A stretch of 49,240 bases of DNA, taken from assembly GCF_022763345.1 (NCBI RefSeq), contig NZ_JALEGS010000007.1, positions 1 through 49,240 on the forward strand, read 5' to 3'. Shown piece by piece: positions 32,393 through 41,223 of this stretch. Source of the stretch: Phaeodactylibacter sp. Its GTDB lineage: Bacteria; Bacteroidota; Bacteroidia; Chitinophagales; Saprospiraceae. Position 1 is the first letter of the stretch. Every line of letters begins with the position of its first letter. The notes beneath the pieces were generated by a model. The model did not search any database, had not been told where the DNA came from, and saw nothing but the letters and a program-made list of their open reading frames with translations. A program made the position numbers and the translations under genes.

Positions 32393-33340
32393 CTAATATC
32401 CAACAACAAGGGAGTCACTGGATGTACTGAACCCTGCGAAGACACCCTGTCCACCATTGATATTATCGTACACGATTACAGGGTCAGTAAAGGGAGAGTC
32501 TGAAACTCCATCCTGCCTGCTTATGGTTGAGAAGTACTGGTAATATTCTTTGGAAACCGCGCGCAGCTCGATAAAAAGCTTACCTAACTCATCGCGGGTA
32601 GGTAAATAGCTAAATTCAACAGGTAGAGTGATCCGAATCGTTTGCCCATCCTGGCCTTCATCTTCCAACAGTAATCCGCCACCGACATGCGCAACTTGAA
32701 AGTTGGTATTCAGCTGGTTGGAAAAAACGACAGGTCTCATTTCTTCCCGGAAATAAAGAGTATCGCTCTCAATGATGGCAAATTCTCTGAATTGCTTCAG
32801 CAGGTTGATGTGGTAGTAGTTTTCGACTTGCCCTGGGTCCTCGAATGCAATATCTACAAGGTAACGAACCTGTGTCTCCTTCTCTCCCATCATCTCAGTA
32901 AACTGTAAATCTGAAATTTCCGAAGAAACCATTTTAATGGGCGTAGGAATTTGACTATTAGCGGTGACTGTCTCAAAACCAGGCGCGTCCACTTTAATGG
33001 TGTACTTAATCCCAACTTGAGGCTGGAAGTCACCTGCAGAATAGAATGGCAGGTTAGAGACCTTATCCTTGTCTTCAGAAAAACTCAATTGAGTAAGAAA
33101 CTCTTCATTGCGATAAAGCTCTACAATGGCATTATCGATATAGGTGATTGGGGCATCATCCAGAATGCTTCCGGAGGCAGACACATAGACCTGTAGCGTA
33201 CGGTCCAGTGTAAAACTGCTTACTACAACCAGTTCGGAAGAGCGGGCGTCTATTGCTGAGTTGACATCAAAGACTTTCTCACAGCTAAGCACTAAGCTTA
33301 GCAGCCCAAATAAAATCGGCAGAAAAATCAAACGCAGCAT
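32393..33340 (-). CDS. DUF4249 lipoprotein, partner of TonB receptor
   Basis: A 315-residue lipoprotein with signal MLRLIFLPILFGLLSLVLSC (Cys20). The mature region opens FDVNSAIDARSSELVVVSSFTLD and continues with beta-rich modules, as in DUF4249, a Bacteroidota family regularly encoded next to TonB receptors. It is probably a surface or outer-membrane partner of the receptor encoded just upstream, 159 bases away, as SusD-like proteins are for SusC. No enzymatic motif is seen, and the substrate is unknown. Confidence 0.87.
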   Translation of the reverse strand: MLRLIFLPILFGLLSLVLSCEKVFDVNSAIDARSSELVVVSSFTLDRTLQVYVSASGSILDDAPITYIDNAIVELYRNEEFLTQLSFSEDKDKVSNLPFYSAGDFQPQVGIKYTIKVDAPGFETVTANSQIPTPIKMVSSEISDLQFTEMMGEKETQVRYLVDIAFEDPGQVENYYHINLLKQFREFAIIESDTLYFREEMRPVVFSNQLNTNFQVAHVGGGLLLEDEGQDGQTIRITLPVEFSYLPTRDELGKLFIELRAVSKEYYQYFSTISRQDGVSDSPFTDPVIVYDNINGGQGVFAGFSTSSDSLVVGY

Positions 33341-33499
33341 AGACGATCCGTTTTCTCCGTGCCAAAACCATTTAAAACAAACTTAAAAACCAAAGCGGTT
33401 TGTCCAAATATTATTCTGACACAAGTGGGTAATCGGTGAGGAGCCCACCTTTAGCAACAATTTTCCCTAAAATATAGGGAGATGTCAGCGAATATACAA

Positions 33500-36160
33500 T
33501 TATAATTTCAAAGAATAGTTCAATGCAGGGATTAATGGCAGCAACCATACCGGGCTAAACCTGCGGTCCTCTCTTATCTCGCTGCCCTCGGTTACATAAC
33601 GGGTTTCCAGGTTATAGTATAATGGATTACGGCGGTTATACAGGTTGTAAACACCAATATTTAGCGTGTGCCGAACACTTTCCGTTTCGATATAAAGATT
33701 CACCCCCAAATCCAGCCGGTGATAAACAGGCATCCGAAAGCTGTTTTTTTCTCCGTAATCAACGACGTTAATGCTTCCAACCCCTGGCAGGAAAACCTGA
33801 TAGCGCCCCTGCGGCAAGCTAAAGGCAAAACCGGAATTCATCGCCCATGATCCGGAAAATTCCAGCCATTCATTGAAGGTGTGCACAAAAGCAAAGGTAA
33901 GGCTATGCCTGCGGTCATACCTGTAGGGATAGCGCCGTCCGTTATTAACAAGCGGGAAACGGCGGTCTGCCCAAGCCAGACCATAGGAAGCCCATCCTGT
34001 GGTTTTTCCCTGCCGTTTTTCCAATAATAGCTCCATCCCATATGCCTGCCCTGTCCCTGAGGTAAGATTGCTTTCCCAATTGTTGAAAAACAGCGCTCCT
34101 TCCGAGTAAGTTAGCAGCTGGCTCATATACTTGGTGTACAAATCGCCAGTGAGCTGCCAGCCTTCCCGGAACTGCCAGGTCGAAGACAGGCCAAACTGCC
34201 AGCTCTGCTCTGGCTTAACGGATGCAGTACTGGGCACCCAAAGATCATTGGGCAAACCAAGTGTAGAGTTGGAAAGCAGATGGACAAACTGGGTCATCTT
34301 GCTCAGATACCCGTTTAACTGAAGCCGAGTATTGATGCTCCAGTTGGCAATCAAACGAGGCTGCAAAGAGGAGTAGGTACGGCCGTCCACCTGAAATGCG
34401 GCCAGGTGAAGCCCCGCATTTACCTTAAACTCCGGACTGACCTGCCAGATATTTTCCAGGTAGCCCCCAAATTCATTGGCAGATATGGCTCTCGCTTGCA
34501 TCTGCGGCTGGCGGAGGGTATCTGATTTTTCAACCAGCTCCAGCGATAGAAGGCCTGGCTCAAACTGATGACGGGTGGCAAAAAGCCCAAACCGAAAAGA
34601 TTGCACTGGCGAAGGCCGGTAATCAAAATCCAGCCGCGCACCAAAATCATCAATTTGCGAAAAATACCGCCCAATGCTAATGTACCGGTCCGTTACGCTC
34701 CCTGACCTTACGTTCGTCAGAGAATCGCCCCTTTCGTAAGTGATGCCCACATCAAGCCCACTGTAAGACGCGGTGAGGCTCGCGAATAACTGATCACCAA
34801 ACAGATGGGTCCAACGCATGGAAGTCACGGTATTCCCCCAGGTCATCTCCTCCAGCGCACTTCGGGAGGAAAGAAAAGGCGCCGGCTCTGAGACACTTGT
34901 ATCCTGTGCGAACAGGGTATCCAGTGCAATGGTCCGGTTTCGGTAAGCGTCCTTGCCGGTATAAAAACTGAAGTAAAGATCGTCCCGCTCTGAAAGCGTG
35001 AAGTTCAGTTTAGCATTAATGTCATAAAAGTCGTAGTCTACCAGGCTCTGCCGGTCCTCCTCTGAACGTATGCTCTCGGTAAGCGGTTGTAGATACCAGC
35101 CGATCAGGCTGCGCCGGCCGGAAACAATGAAACTGCTTTTGCCTTTCTGAATCGGCCCTTCCAGCGTCATCCGGCCTGACAAAAGCCCAAGGCTGGCTTC
35201 GGCTTCATAATGTTGGTTATTTCCATCACGGGTACGGATGTCCAAAACGGAGGATAAGCGCCCTCCGAAACGGGCAGGGAATCCACTTTTGTAGAGTTGG
35301 GCGCTTTTGACGGCATTTGTATTAAATACCGAGAACAGTCCCGCAGCGTGAGATATGTTGTAGACCGGTACGCCATCGATCATAATCAGGTTTTGACCAT
35401 TGCTCCCGCCCCGTACATGCAGCCCATCCAACCCATCTGTACCCGATTGTACGCCGGGTAATAACTGTAACGCCCTGACCAGGTCAGATTCTCCGGCCAA
35501 CGCTGGCAGCTGTTCCAACTGCTCCATGTTTAGCTGTGTCGCCCCACCCTGCTGAATCATTTTTGGGTCAAGCCTGGGCTTATGCCCAACCACTTCCACA
35601 GGTTGCAATTGAAGGTCTGACCGAAGCTGTTGATCAAGTCGCTTATCCTCCATCAAATAGAAATCAGAAGAAAGGGTACCATAGCCGACGTAGGAGAAAT
35701 CCAGTGCTACCGGACCCGCCGGCAGGGTAATGCTGAAATAGCCATACTCATTCGTGACTGTACCTTTCCCACTTTTATTATCAAAGATGTTGGCACCAAT
35801 CAGTCGCTCGCCCGTGCCCCCATCAACCAGAATACCATTGATTGTGAATTCAAGATCAACCGGCAAGAAAATCACGATTTGCCCTCCAAGCTCCTTAATC
35901 CTTAGGGGGGTATCCTGTAGCAGCTGACCTAGCGCACTTCCAACGGTGCGCTGCTCAAACTTTGCCGTAATGATCTTCGGTGGAAGGATATCATTAGAAA
36001 AGGACAACCGTAGATTATGTTCATCCCCCAGCCGATAAAGCGCCTCCTCTAATGACACCTCCCAAAACTCTGCAGAGACCGGTTGATCCAGCACGCCCTG
36101 CGCAAATAGCGCATAAGCACAAGGGATGGTAAGCAGCATTGAAAGTAGAAGTCGCTTCAT
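33500..36160 (-). CDS. TonB-dependent receptor with STN and carboxypeptidase-like domains
   Basis: An 886-residue outer-membrane receptor. After the signal peptide comes an STN-like domain (FWEVSLEEALYRLGDEHNLRL ... LKDTPLRI-type strands), then a carboxypeptidase-like domain (FTINGILVDGGTGERLIGANIF), then a plug (QLPALAGESDLVRALQLLPG, LHVRGGSNGQNLIMIDGVPV, YKSGFPARFGGRLSSVLDI), then the barrel to the C-terminal LNYSLKL. The STN domain often marks receptors that signal to an anti-sigma factor, but no FecR/sigma pair lies nearby. It has a consensus promoter and precedes its DUF4249 partner. The substrate is not evident. Confidence 0.92.
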   Translation of the reverse strand: MKRLLLSMLLTIPCAYALFAQGVLDQPVSAEFWEVSLEEALYRLGDEHNLRLSFSNDILPPKIITAKFEQRTVGSALGQLLQDTPLRIKELGGQIVIFLPVDLEFTINGILVDGGTGERLIGANIFDNKSGKGTVTNEYGYFSITLPAGPVALDFSYVGYGTLSSDFYLMEDKRLDQQLRSDLQLQPVEVVGHKPRLDPKMIQQGGATQLNMEQLEQLPALAGESDLVRALQLLPGVQSGTDGLDGLHVRGGSNGQNLIMIDGVPVYNISHAAGLFSVFNTNAVKSAQLYKSGFPARFGGRLSSVLDIRTRDGNNQHYEAEASLGLLSGRMTLEGPIQKGKSSFIVSGRRSLIGWYLQPLTESIRSEEDRQSLVDYDFYDINAKLNFTLSERDDLYFSFYTGKDAYRNRTIALDTLFAQDTSVSEPAPFLSSRSALEEMTWGNTVTSMRWTHLFGDQLFASLTASYSGLDVGITYERGDSLTNVRSGSVTDRYISIGRYFSQIDDFGARLDFDYRPSPVQSFRFGLFATRHQFEPGLLSLELVEKSDTLRQPQMQARAISANEFGGYLENIWQVSPEFKVNAGLHLAAFQVDGRTYSSLQPRLIANWSINTRLQLNGYLSKMTQFVHLLSNSTLGLPNDLWVPSTASVKPEQSWQFGLSSTWQFREGWQLTGDLYTKYMSQLLTYSEGALFFNNWESNLTSGTGQAYGMELLLEKRQGKTTGWASYGLAWADRRFPLVNNGRRYPYRYDRRHSLTFAFVHTFNEWLEFSGSWAMNSGFAFSLPQGRYQVFLPGVGSINVVDYGEKNSFRMPVYHRLDLGVNLYIETESVRHTLNIGVYNLYNRRNPLYYNLETRYVTEGSEIREDRRFSPVWLLPLIPALNYSLKL

Positions 36161-36200
36161 AAAGGCTTTTGCAGATCAGGAAAGTCGCTATTCCTTTTTC

Positions 36201-36231
36201 CAAAAATACGGGGATTTTTCAGGATTAACAA
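36201..36231 (-). promoter_or_regulatory. Promoter of the TonB receptor/DUF4249 operon
   Basis: On the minus strand TTG at 36231-36229, a 20-base spacer and TATTTTTG at 36208-36201 match the Bacteroidota consensus. Predicted start is near 36195, giving about a 35-base leader. Confidence 0.65.
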
Positions 36232-36436
36232 CAGTGGGGAAGCACTAGCGGTTGAAGACCAGCCGGATAGCAGCGGCAATCGCCCTTTCAGCAGGCTCAT
36301 GGTGTCATCAATCTTCCAATTCGAAACTTACGTAGATTCAATACCGCTCAATCCATCCCGTATCATTACCTTTAGCATCTATTCGAAAAAGTCCTCTCTA
36401 AGGGCAGCACTCGTATTCACCAAATTATTGGAATTA

Positions 36437-37960
36437 ATGAAAAAACTGACAATCCTGGCAACTTGGCTTGCCTTTGTTTGCTTCACGACTGCTCAGGCGC
36501 AAAACGACAGTCGGGCCCCTGAATTTGATATCACCAAGGCGGATATGGAAGCCCATCTCCGGTTTCTGGCATCTGATGCGCTACAGGGTCGGCGCACCGG
36601 CGAAATGGGCAACGATATTGCTGCTGCTTACATCGCCTCTCAGTACGCAACTTATGGCCTTAAGCAAGTAGAAGGCGCGCAAGGCTACTACCAACCCGTC
36701 CCTTTTGAAGCCATTACACCACCGTCTATGGCCAAGATCGTTGTTGAAGACGAGACCTACACTCAGGGTGACAACCTGCTGATGATGACCGGCAACCTTG
36801 AATTGACTAAGACCAAAGCCGTCTTTGCCAATTATGGCTGGGTTGACGAGGAAACAGGCGCGAATGACTACGATAAGCTTGATGTGGAAGGTAAACTCGT
36901 TTTCGTATTGCCTGGCACGCCGGAGGGCCAAGACCCGCTTACGGTTTTCAATTCTATGAGCAAAAAACGCAAATTGGCCAAAGAGAAAGGCGCGGTTGGC
37001 CTGATCGAACTCTACCGCCTTCAGTTCCCCTGGCAGTTCTTCCTGTCTTACTTTGGAAAAGAAAGCCTTAACCTGGCTGATAAAATGGAAACCACCAAAT
37101 CCAGTCCCAACTTTGTTTATGGCTGGATCAAGGAGGAAAATAAAGAGACCTTCAATGCCATGAAGGATAGCAAAAAGACAAAGGTGGAGCTGAGCAGTGA
37201 GGGCTTCTCCCGCCGGGCTGTCACTTCCAACAACGTCATCGGGTTGCTCGAAGGCACGGATCCGGAGCTGAAGGACGAATACCTGCTCATCACTGCTCAC
37301 TTTGACCACGTGGGTACAGGTAAGAACGGCGGCTCTCCCTACACCCCGGAGGACAGCATCTTCAACGGTGCCCGGGACAACGCTATGGGAACGACCGCGC
37401 TCCTGGGTGCCCTGCAAGCCCTGGCAGAAGCGCCGCCCAAACGTTCCGTTATCTTCCTGGCGGTGACGGGTGAGGAAATCGGCTTACTTGGTAGTCAATA
37501 CTACGCTGAAAACCCGCTCATCCCAATGGAACAGGTCATCTTCAACCTGAATACGGATGGCGCAGGCTACAACGACCCCTCCTACGTTTCCATCGTAGGC
37601 TTTGGCCGTACCGGCACCGACGGGCTTGTGGAAGCAGCTTCCAATATCTTTGGGCTCGATGTGTTCCCTAACCCTGCCCCGGAGCAGAACCTCTTCGACC
37701 GGTCTGACAACGTCTCCTTTGCTAAGTTGGGCGTACCGGCATTGTGCTTTAGCCCGGGCCTTACCGAGTTTGATGAGGAAATCAGCACTTACTACCATCA
37801 GGCAGCTGACAACCCGGATTCTATCGACTTCGATTATTTGCAGAAGTTCTGTCAGGCGCTGGCACGTACGGCCCGGCTGATTGCGGATGACGAAGACCGC
37901 CCTTTCTGGGTGGAAGGCGATAAGTACGAGGAAGCTGGCAAGCAATTGTACGAACGCTAA
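36437..37960 (+). CDS. Secreted M28 family peptidase with PA-like insert
   Basis: About 507 residues from ATG 36437 (MKKLTILATWLAFVCFTTAQAQ, a clean signal peptide); the upstream frame to 36299 adds 46 unlikely residues. The opening ADMEAHLRFLASDALQGRRTGE resembles that of the shorter M28 protein at 25877. A protease-associated-like segment (about residues 100-260, KAVFANYGWVDEETG ... GKLVFVLPG) precedes the catalytic core: ITAHFDHVG, FNGARDNAMGTTALLGALQ, AVTGEEIGLLGS, NLNTDGAGY and YYHQAADNPD. The metal site appears complete. No T9SS tail is present, so it is probably periplasmic. It is divergent from the TonB receptor operon. Confidence 0.92.
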   Translation: MKKLTILATWLAFVCFTTAQAQNDSRAPEFDITKADMEAHLRFLASDALQGRRTGEMGNDIAAAYIASQYATYGLKQVEGAQGYYQPVPFEAITPPSMAKIVVEDETYTQGDNLLMMTGNLELTKTKAVFANYGWVDEETGANDYDKLDVEGKLVFVLPGTPEGQDPLTVFNSMSKKRKLAKEKGAVGLIELYRLQFPWQFFLSYFGKESLNLADKMETTKSSPNFVYGWIKEENKETFNAMKDSKKTKVELSSEGFSRRAVTSNNVIGLLEGTDPELKDEYLLITAHFDHVGTGKNGGSPYTPEDSIFNGARDNAMGTTALLGALQALAEAPPKRSVIFLAVTGEEIGLLGSQYYAENPLIPMEQVIFNLNTDGAGYNDPSYVSIVGFGRTGTDGLVEAASNIFGLDVFPNPAPEQNLFDRSDNVSFAKLGVPALCFSPGLTEFDEEISTYYHQAADNPDSIDFDYLQKFCQALARTARLIADDEDRPFWVEGDKYEEAGKQLYER

Positions 37961-37983
37961 GCAATAGATTCCAGTAGGAACGG

Positions 37984-38127
37984 AAGGCACGTATTATACG
38001 CAATACGAAGTGGTTTGCGACATCGGAGCAAGCCATTTCCTAGCGTAAATGCTGACATTGAGTAGGTTTGCTGTGGCAAACCACTTAATCGTCAGTATAG
38101 TTTAACATTGGTACGTGCCTTTTTTTA
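37984..38127. other. Long imperfect intergenic palindrome with alternative pairings, probable bidirectional terminator
   Basis: Outer arms AAGGCACGTA (37984-37993) and TACGTGCCTT (38112-38121) pair perfectly, and inner arms AAGTGGTTTGC (38008-38018) and GCAAACCACTT (38076-38086) pair over 11 bp. A T run follows on the plus strand. The right inner arm can instead pair with the nearby GGTTTGC (38065-38071) across a TGTG loop, so two structures compete. The element fills the gap between convergent genes. It may be a terminator, a structured 3' UTR or a small non-autonomous mobile repeat. Confidence 0.6.
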
Positions 38128-39099
38128 CCCTGCTGTCGCCTTGACTGATCCAATTTCCCGCTCAATGAGGTAGCTGTTCCGGTCGGAAGCCGTACGTGAG
38201 ATCAGCTCGGCGAGAAAGCCGGAAAGAAACAACATGGTGCCAATAACCATACAGGTAAGGGAAATGTAGAAATAAGGATTATCCGTGACCAGAATCGTAG
38301 GCAACCCCTGGCTCAGGCGGTACAATTTGCTGATGCCAATATACCCTGCCGCGAAGAAGCCAATGACGAAGATGAAGACGCCCCACATACCGAAAAAGTG
38401 CATGGGCCGTTTGCCGAACTTGGAGATAAAAATGACCGAAAGCAGGTCCAGCGGCCCGCGAATAAAGCGCTCAATACCAAACTTAGTGGTCCCATATTTA
38501 CGCTCCTGATGCTGCACGACCTTCTCCCCTATTTTCTTAAACCCCGCCCATTTGGCGAGGACCGGTATGTAGCGGTGCATATCACCATACACCTCAATGC
38601 TTTTGACTACGGCATTCCGGTAAGCCTTTAGCCCGCAGTTGAAGTCATGCAGGTGAATGCCGGTCATTCGGCGGGCTGTCCAGTTAAAAAACTTACTTGG
38701 CAGGTTCTTAGTAAGTACCGGATCGTAGCGCTTTTTCTTCCAGCCTGACACCATGTCGTACCCCTCTTCGGTGATCATGCGGTAAAGCTCCGGCAGTTCC
38801 TCAGGGGAGTCTTGCAGGTCTGCATCCATCGTGACCACCACATCCCCCTGTACAGCAGCGAAACCCCGGTTGAGGGCAGCAGATTTCCCGTAGTTGCGGC
38901 GGAACTTGATGCCCCGGACACAGGTGTTCTCCTGAGCCAGGCGTTCCACTACCTCCCAGGAGCCATCCCGGCTGCCATCATCCACAAATACAATTTCGTA
39001 GGAGAAACCATGTGCTTCCATCACCCGGCGGATCCAGGCTTCCAGCTCCGGCAGGGACTCTTCCTCATTAAAAAGCGGGACGACGATTGAAATATCCAT
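38125..39099 (-). CDS. Family 2 glycosyltransferase (GtrB/dolichol-phosphate-type)
   Basis: A 324-residue membrane-linked glycosyltransferase. The GT-A domain shows MDISIVVPLFNEEESLPEL, YEIVFVDDGSRDGS, RRNYGKSAALNRGF, and the metal-binding VVTMDADLQDSPEELPEL; the QERKYGTTKF acceptor region follows. Two C-terminal spans (FGMWGVFIFVIGFFAAGYIG and YISLTCMVIGTMLFLSGFLA) fit enzymes that load a sugar onto polyprenyl phosphate. Sugar and carrier cannot be read from sequence. It lies 52 bases after the DUF4199 gene on the same strand, and the two are probably co-transcribed. Confidence 0.92.
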   Translation of the reverse strand: MDISIVVPLFNEEESLPELEAWIRRVMEAHGFSYEIVFVDDGSRDGSWEVVERLAQENTCVRGIKFRRNYGKSAALNRGFAAVQGDVVVTMDADLQDSPEELPELYRMITEEGYDMVSGWKKKRYDPVLTKNLPSKFFNWTARRMTGIHLHDFNCGLKAYRNAVVKSIEVYGDMHRYIPVLAKWAGFKKIGEKVVQHQERKYGTTKFGIERFIRGPLDLLSVIFISKFGKRPMHFFGMWGVFIFVIGFFAAGYIGISKLYRLSQGLPTILVTDNPYFYISLTCMVIGTMLFLSGFLAELISRTASDRNSYLIEREIGSVKATAG

Positions 39100-39151
39100 G
39101 TATCAGCTTCTGGTCTTAAAGTGAAGAACGCGCAAAAGTTAGAAAAGATGA

Positions 39152-39658
39152 TTATTTCCGGCTGGCTAGTGCCGCCAAACCCAGAGAAATCAGGAAATAC
39201 CCGATCAGGCTGCGGGCGTAGGTCAGCAAGGTGTTTTGCAGGCCGACTTTCAAGCCATCTCCCTCCAGCGACTCCTGGAAGGCATTGTACTGCTCTTCCG
39301 AAAGCATACCTTTTCGGGCTTCCAGGGTCTCAGACATTACGGCCCGCTGTACTTCCTCGAGCCCTAGGTCAAAGACACCATGCAGCAGATAGTAGTAGAG
39401 GTAGTACACCAGATTGGCTACCACGAAGACCGTAAAGCCGACCTTAAGCGCCTGCTGAAACTCCAGCTTTCCGCCAATAGCCTGCCGCTCATCATCGATC
39501 GCTTTCCAGGCGATAGCCAGATAGAGCCCCACTGTTGCCCAGTTTAGGAAAGAATTGAAAACCAGCTCCTTATTAATCAAATAAAATAGCAGGTAGATAC
39601 CCACGGTAATCCCACCTGCTATAATGCCGTACTTGACGCCTATGTTTTGCTTTAGCAT
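39152..39658 (-). CDS. DUF4199 membrane protein
   Basis: A 168-residue membrane protein with four hydrophobic spans. The family pattern is visible: YGIIAGGITVGIYLLFYL, FQQALKVGFTVFVVANLVYYLYYYLLH, and a charged loop (LEARKGMLSEEQYNAFQES) before the last span. DUF4199 is a Bacteroidota family of unknown function, often next to a family 2 glycosyltransferase and a dihydroorotase-like gene, as here. A second member lies at 41215-41769, on the far side of AT-rich DNA. Confidence 0.85.
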   Translation of the reverse strand: MLKQNIGVKYGIIAGGITVGIYLLFYLINKELVFNSFLNWATVGLYLAIAWKAIDDERQAIGGKLEFQQALKVGFTVFVVANLVYYLYYYLLHGVFDLGLEEVQRAVMSETLEARKGMLSEEQYNAFQESLEGDGLKVGLQNTLLTYARSLIGYFLISLGLAALASRK

Positions 39659-39677
39659 ATACTTATTGATTGTACGG

Positions 39678-39705
39678 CAAATATACGGGGGCTAAAGCAA
39701 AAGTA
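39678..39705 (-). promoter_or_regulatory. Two candidate -7 boxes for DUF4199/glycosyltransferase unit
   Basis: On the minus strand TATATTTG (39685-39678) and TACTTTTG (39705-39698) both match TAnnTTTG. Neither has a clear TTG about 20 bases upstream. The first would give a very short leader before the start at 39658. Confidence 0.35.
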
Positions 39706-39892
39706 TAAAATTTTAGATTTTATTCGTTTAGGACTACACTAAATTCACATATGGCTAGGTGTAGACTTATTGCGTTATTAACTTGCTACTACGTTAAAAA
39801 ATCAGATTACTCTGCTGTTTTTTTGAGAAAACGCTTGATTTTTCAAATTAGCAGCCAAAATAGCATAATGATTTCAGTTCTAGTATCTACAC

Positions 39893-39930
39893 AAAAAAAG
39901 CCTTCGTAGTAACAATTAAGCCCTACGAAG
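39893..39930 (-). terminator. Intrinsic terminator of the small lipoprotein gene
   Basis: Read on the minus strand, CTTCGTAG and CTACGAAG form a perfect 8-bp stem (arms at 39923-39930 and 39902-39909), followed by GC and seven Ts at 39899-39893. This is the most canonical terminator in the window and supports real transcription of the gene at 39970-40497. Confidence 0.85.
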
Positions 39931-39969
39931 ACTCCTTTGGCTAAGTTTACAATTTATAGCAAAACTCAA

Positions 39970-40497
39970 TTATGGACAATGAATCCATTGACCTACATTT
40001 CCTGCTAAACTCATAAGCCAATTGTTGCTTACATTTCCGACTGTCTCTACAGCTTGGGAGTTTCTGCATGCCTTCGCGTTACAAATAATACAGGCTCTTG
40101 TAACAATAAAGGACTCAGCACATGCATCAGTATGATCATCGAATTCTTGATTAGTAAGGTTTAAAGCCCCTACTTCATCGAAAGCCGATTCGAGATCTGG
40201 ACTAACAACAAACATTGAATCTAGCCCTTCAGTAGTATACAGGCTAACCATCTCTAATTGAAACTCAGTCAGTGAGTCTTCATCCATTAAAACCCATAAA
40301 CTGTCATTGAAGAAGGAATCAAACGCTTGGGAATCCCAGAGGTTGTAAGCCTCAGAAAGAAGATCACAGACTTTTTCCTCGTCTGAAACACTGTTAGACA
40401 CAACAGGATTTTCTATGAGCGGTTTTTCGCTAGCCTTTTGGCAGGAACCAAGGAAAATGGTAATGAGACAAAAAAATAAAAATCTTAGAGCGTTCAT
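39970..40497 (-). CDS. Small Cys-rich lipoprotein of unknown function
   Basis: A 175-residue predicted lipoprotein with lipobox IFLGSC (Cys19). The middle is acidic and helical (VCDLLSEAYNLWDSQAFDSFF). The C-terminal 55 residues hold five Cys (in DAC, RAC, IIC, KAC and the final HCP), suggesting disulfides outside the cytoplasm. I recognise no family. It lies alone in AT-rich DNA between two DUF4199 genes, with its own strong terminator, so it may be a recent arrival. Codon use is more AT-rich than in neighbours. Confidence 0.7.
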   Translation of the reverse strand: MNALRFLFFCLITIFLGSCQKASEKPLIENPVVSNSVSDEEKVCDLLSEAYNLWDSQAFDSFFNDSLWVLMDEDSLTEFQLEMVSLYTTEGLDSMFVVSPDLESAFDEVGALNLTNQEFDDHTDACAESFIVTRACIICNAKACRNSQAVETVGNVSNNWLMSLAGNVGQWIHCP

Positions 40498-41214
40498 GTT
40501 TAAAAAATTTAAGAGAGTTAAATAAAGAAAAAATGAGTTCTATGTTTAATATCTGAGAAAGAAAACCAAAACACCTGTCCATATCCGAAAGGATTGGAGA
40601 GTTGATCTAATAAACATTAGATGTATCAAATACTTAAAAGTTATCCCTATAATTGCACCGTCAGCAGACAATGAATTCAATTGTATAAAGACTTCATTAA
40701 CATAATAGCATATATGACTTTTTATAAAGCCTGATTTCTTTTGCTCGACGCTATTACGTAGCCCCCCCTTTGGAAAAGAGTAACTGAAAACTATAAAATT
40801 TTTCCAGAGGACACTTCTAGAAGAAAAATTTAGCAAAAAAACAATAACAAAATCATTTATAGGGAAGTTTCTATTTACAAATACCTCCACACCGCAAAGC
40901 AATCTAATAAGTGACTATCAATTGAGTTTCAAAATATCATTCAACCTTGATGATTAAAACTTAATTCTTGTAAAAGAATCAAATTCTAGAAACGGTACTA
41001 CAAATAAATTAAAAACTCTTAACATATGCTAAAATCATGGATATATCAACATGGGGGTACACACTTGATCTCTGATTGTAAAAATACGCAATAAAACAAC
41101 GAAGTGACAAGATTGACTCTTTTCACCTCAACGGTGAATATAAATAAAATTAAATTACAATCCTATGTATTGGTCCTAAAAAACAAAAATGCCTTTAAGA
41201 ATTTCAAGATTCTG
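40498..41214. other. AT-rich gene-poor region
   Basis: About 700 strongly AT-rich bases. A 118-codon minus-strand frame at 40546-40902 has no recognisable family, no good start context and irregular composition, so I do not call it a gene. I see no RNA gene, CRISPR or clear insertion-sequence ends. Together with 39659-39969 it makes up the non-coding part of a possible acquired segment or a decayed gene region. Confidence 0.5.
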
Positions 41215-41223
41215 TTAATTCTT
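41182..41223 (-). terminator. Probable terminator overlapping the end of the second DUF4199 gene
   Basis: On the minus strand AAGAATT (41223-41217) and AATTCTT (41203-41197) form a 7-bp stem with a 13-base loop, followed by a T-rich run toward 41182. The stem is AT-only and weak, and overlaps the stop codon. Confidence 0.4.

Larger units (their letters stand above)
39659..39969. other. AT-rich intergenic region with promoter-like boxes and a terminator
   Basis: No gene seen. Near its left end lie two -7 boxes for the DUF4199 gene, and near its right end the terminator of the lipoprotein gene (separate entries). The middle is AT-rich without other structure that I can see. This marks the left edge of the AT-rich stretch. 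Confidence 0.55.

Noticed and set aside
32321..32503. 60-codon plus-strand frame between the Crp-type and DUF4249 genes
   Set aside because: Overlaps the end of the DUF4249 gene and shows no features of a real protein.
36581..37417. 278-codon minus-strand frame antisense to the M28 peptidase gene
   Set aside because: Fully inside a strongly supported gene; the product lacks any known motif.
37984..38121. Riboswitch controlling a downstream gene
   Set aside because: The element lies at the 3' ends of two convergent genes, with no gene starting after it on either strand.
40546..40902. 118-codon minus-strand frame in the AT-rich region
   Set aside because: Composition is irregular, with no family, promoter or start context; kept as non-coding.
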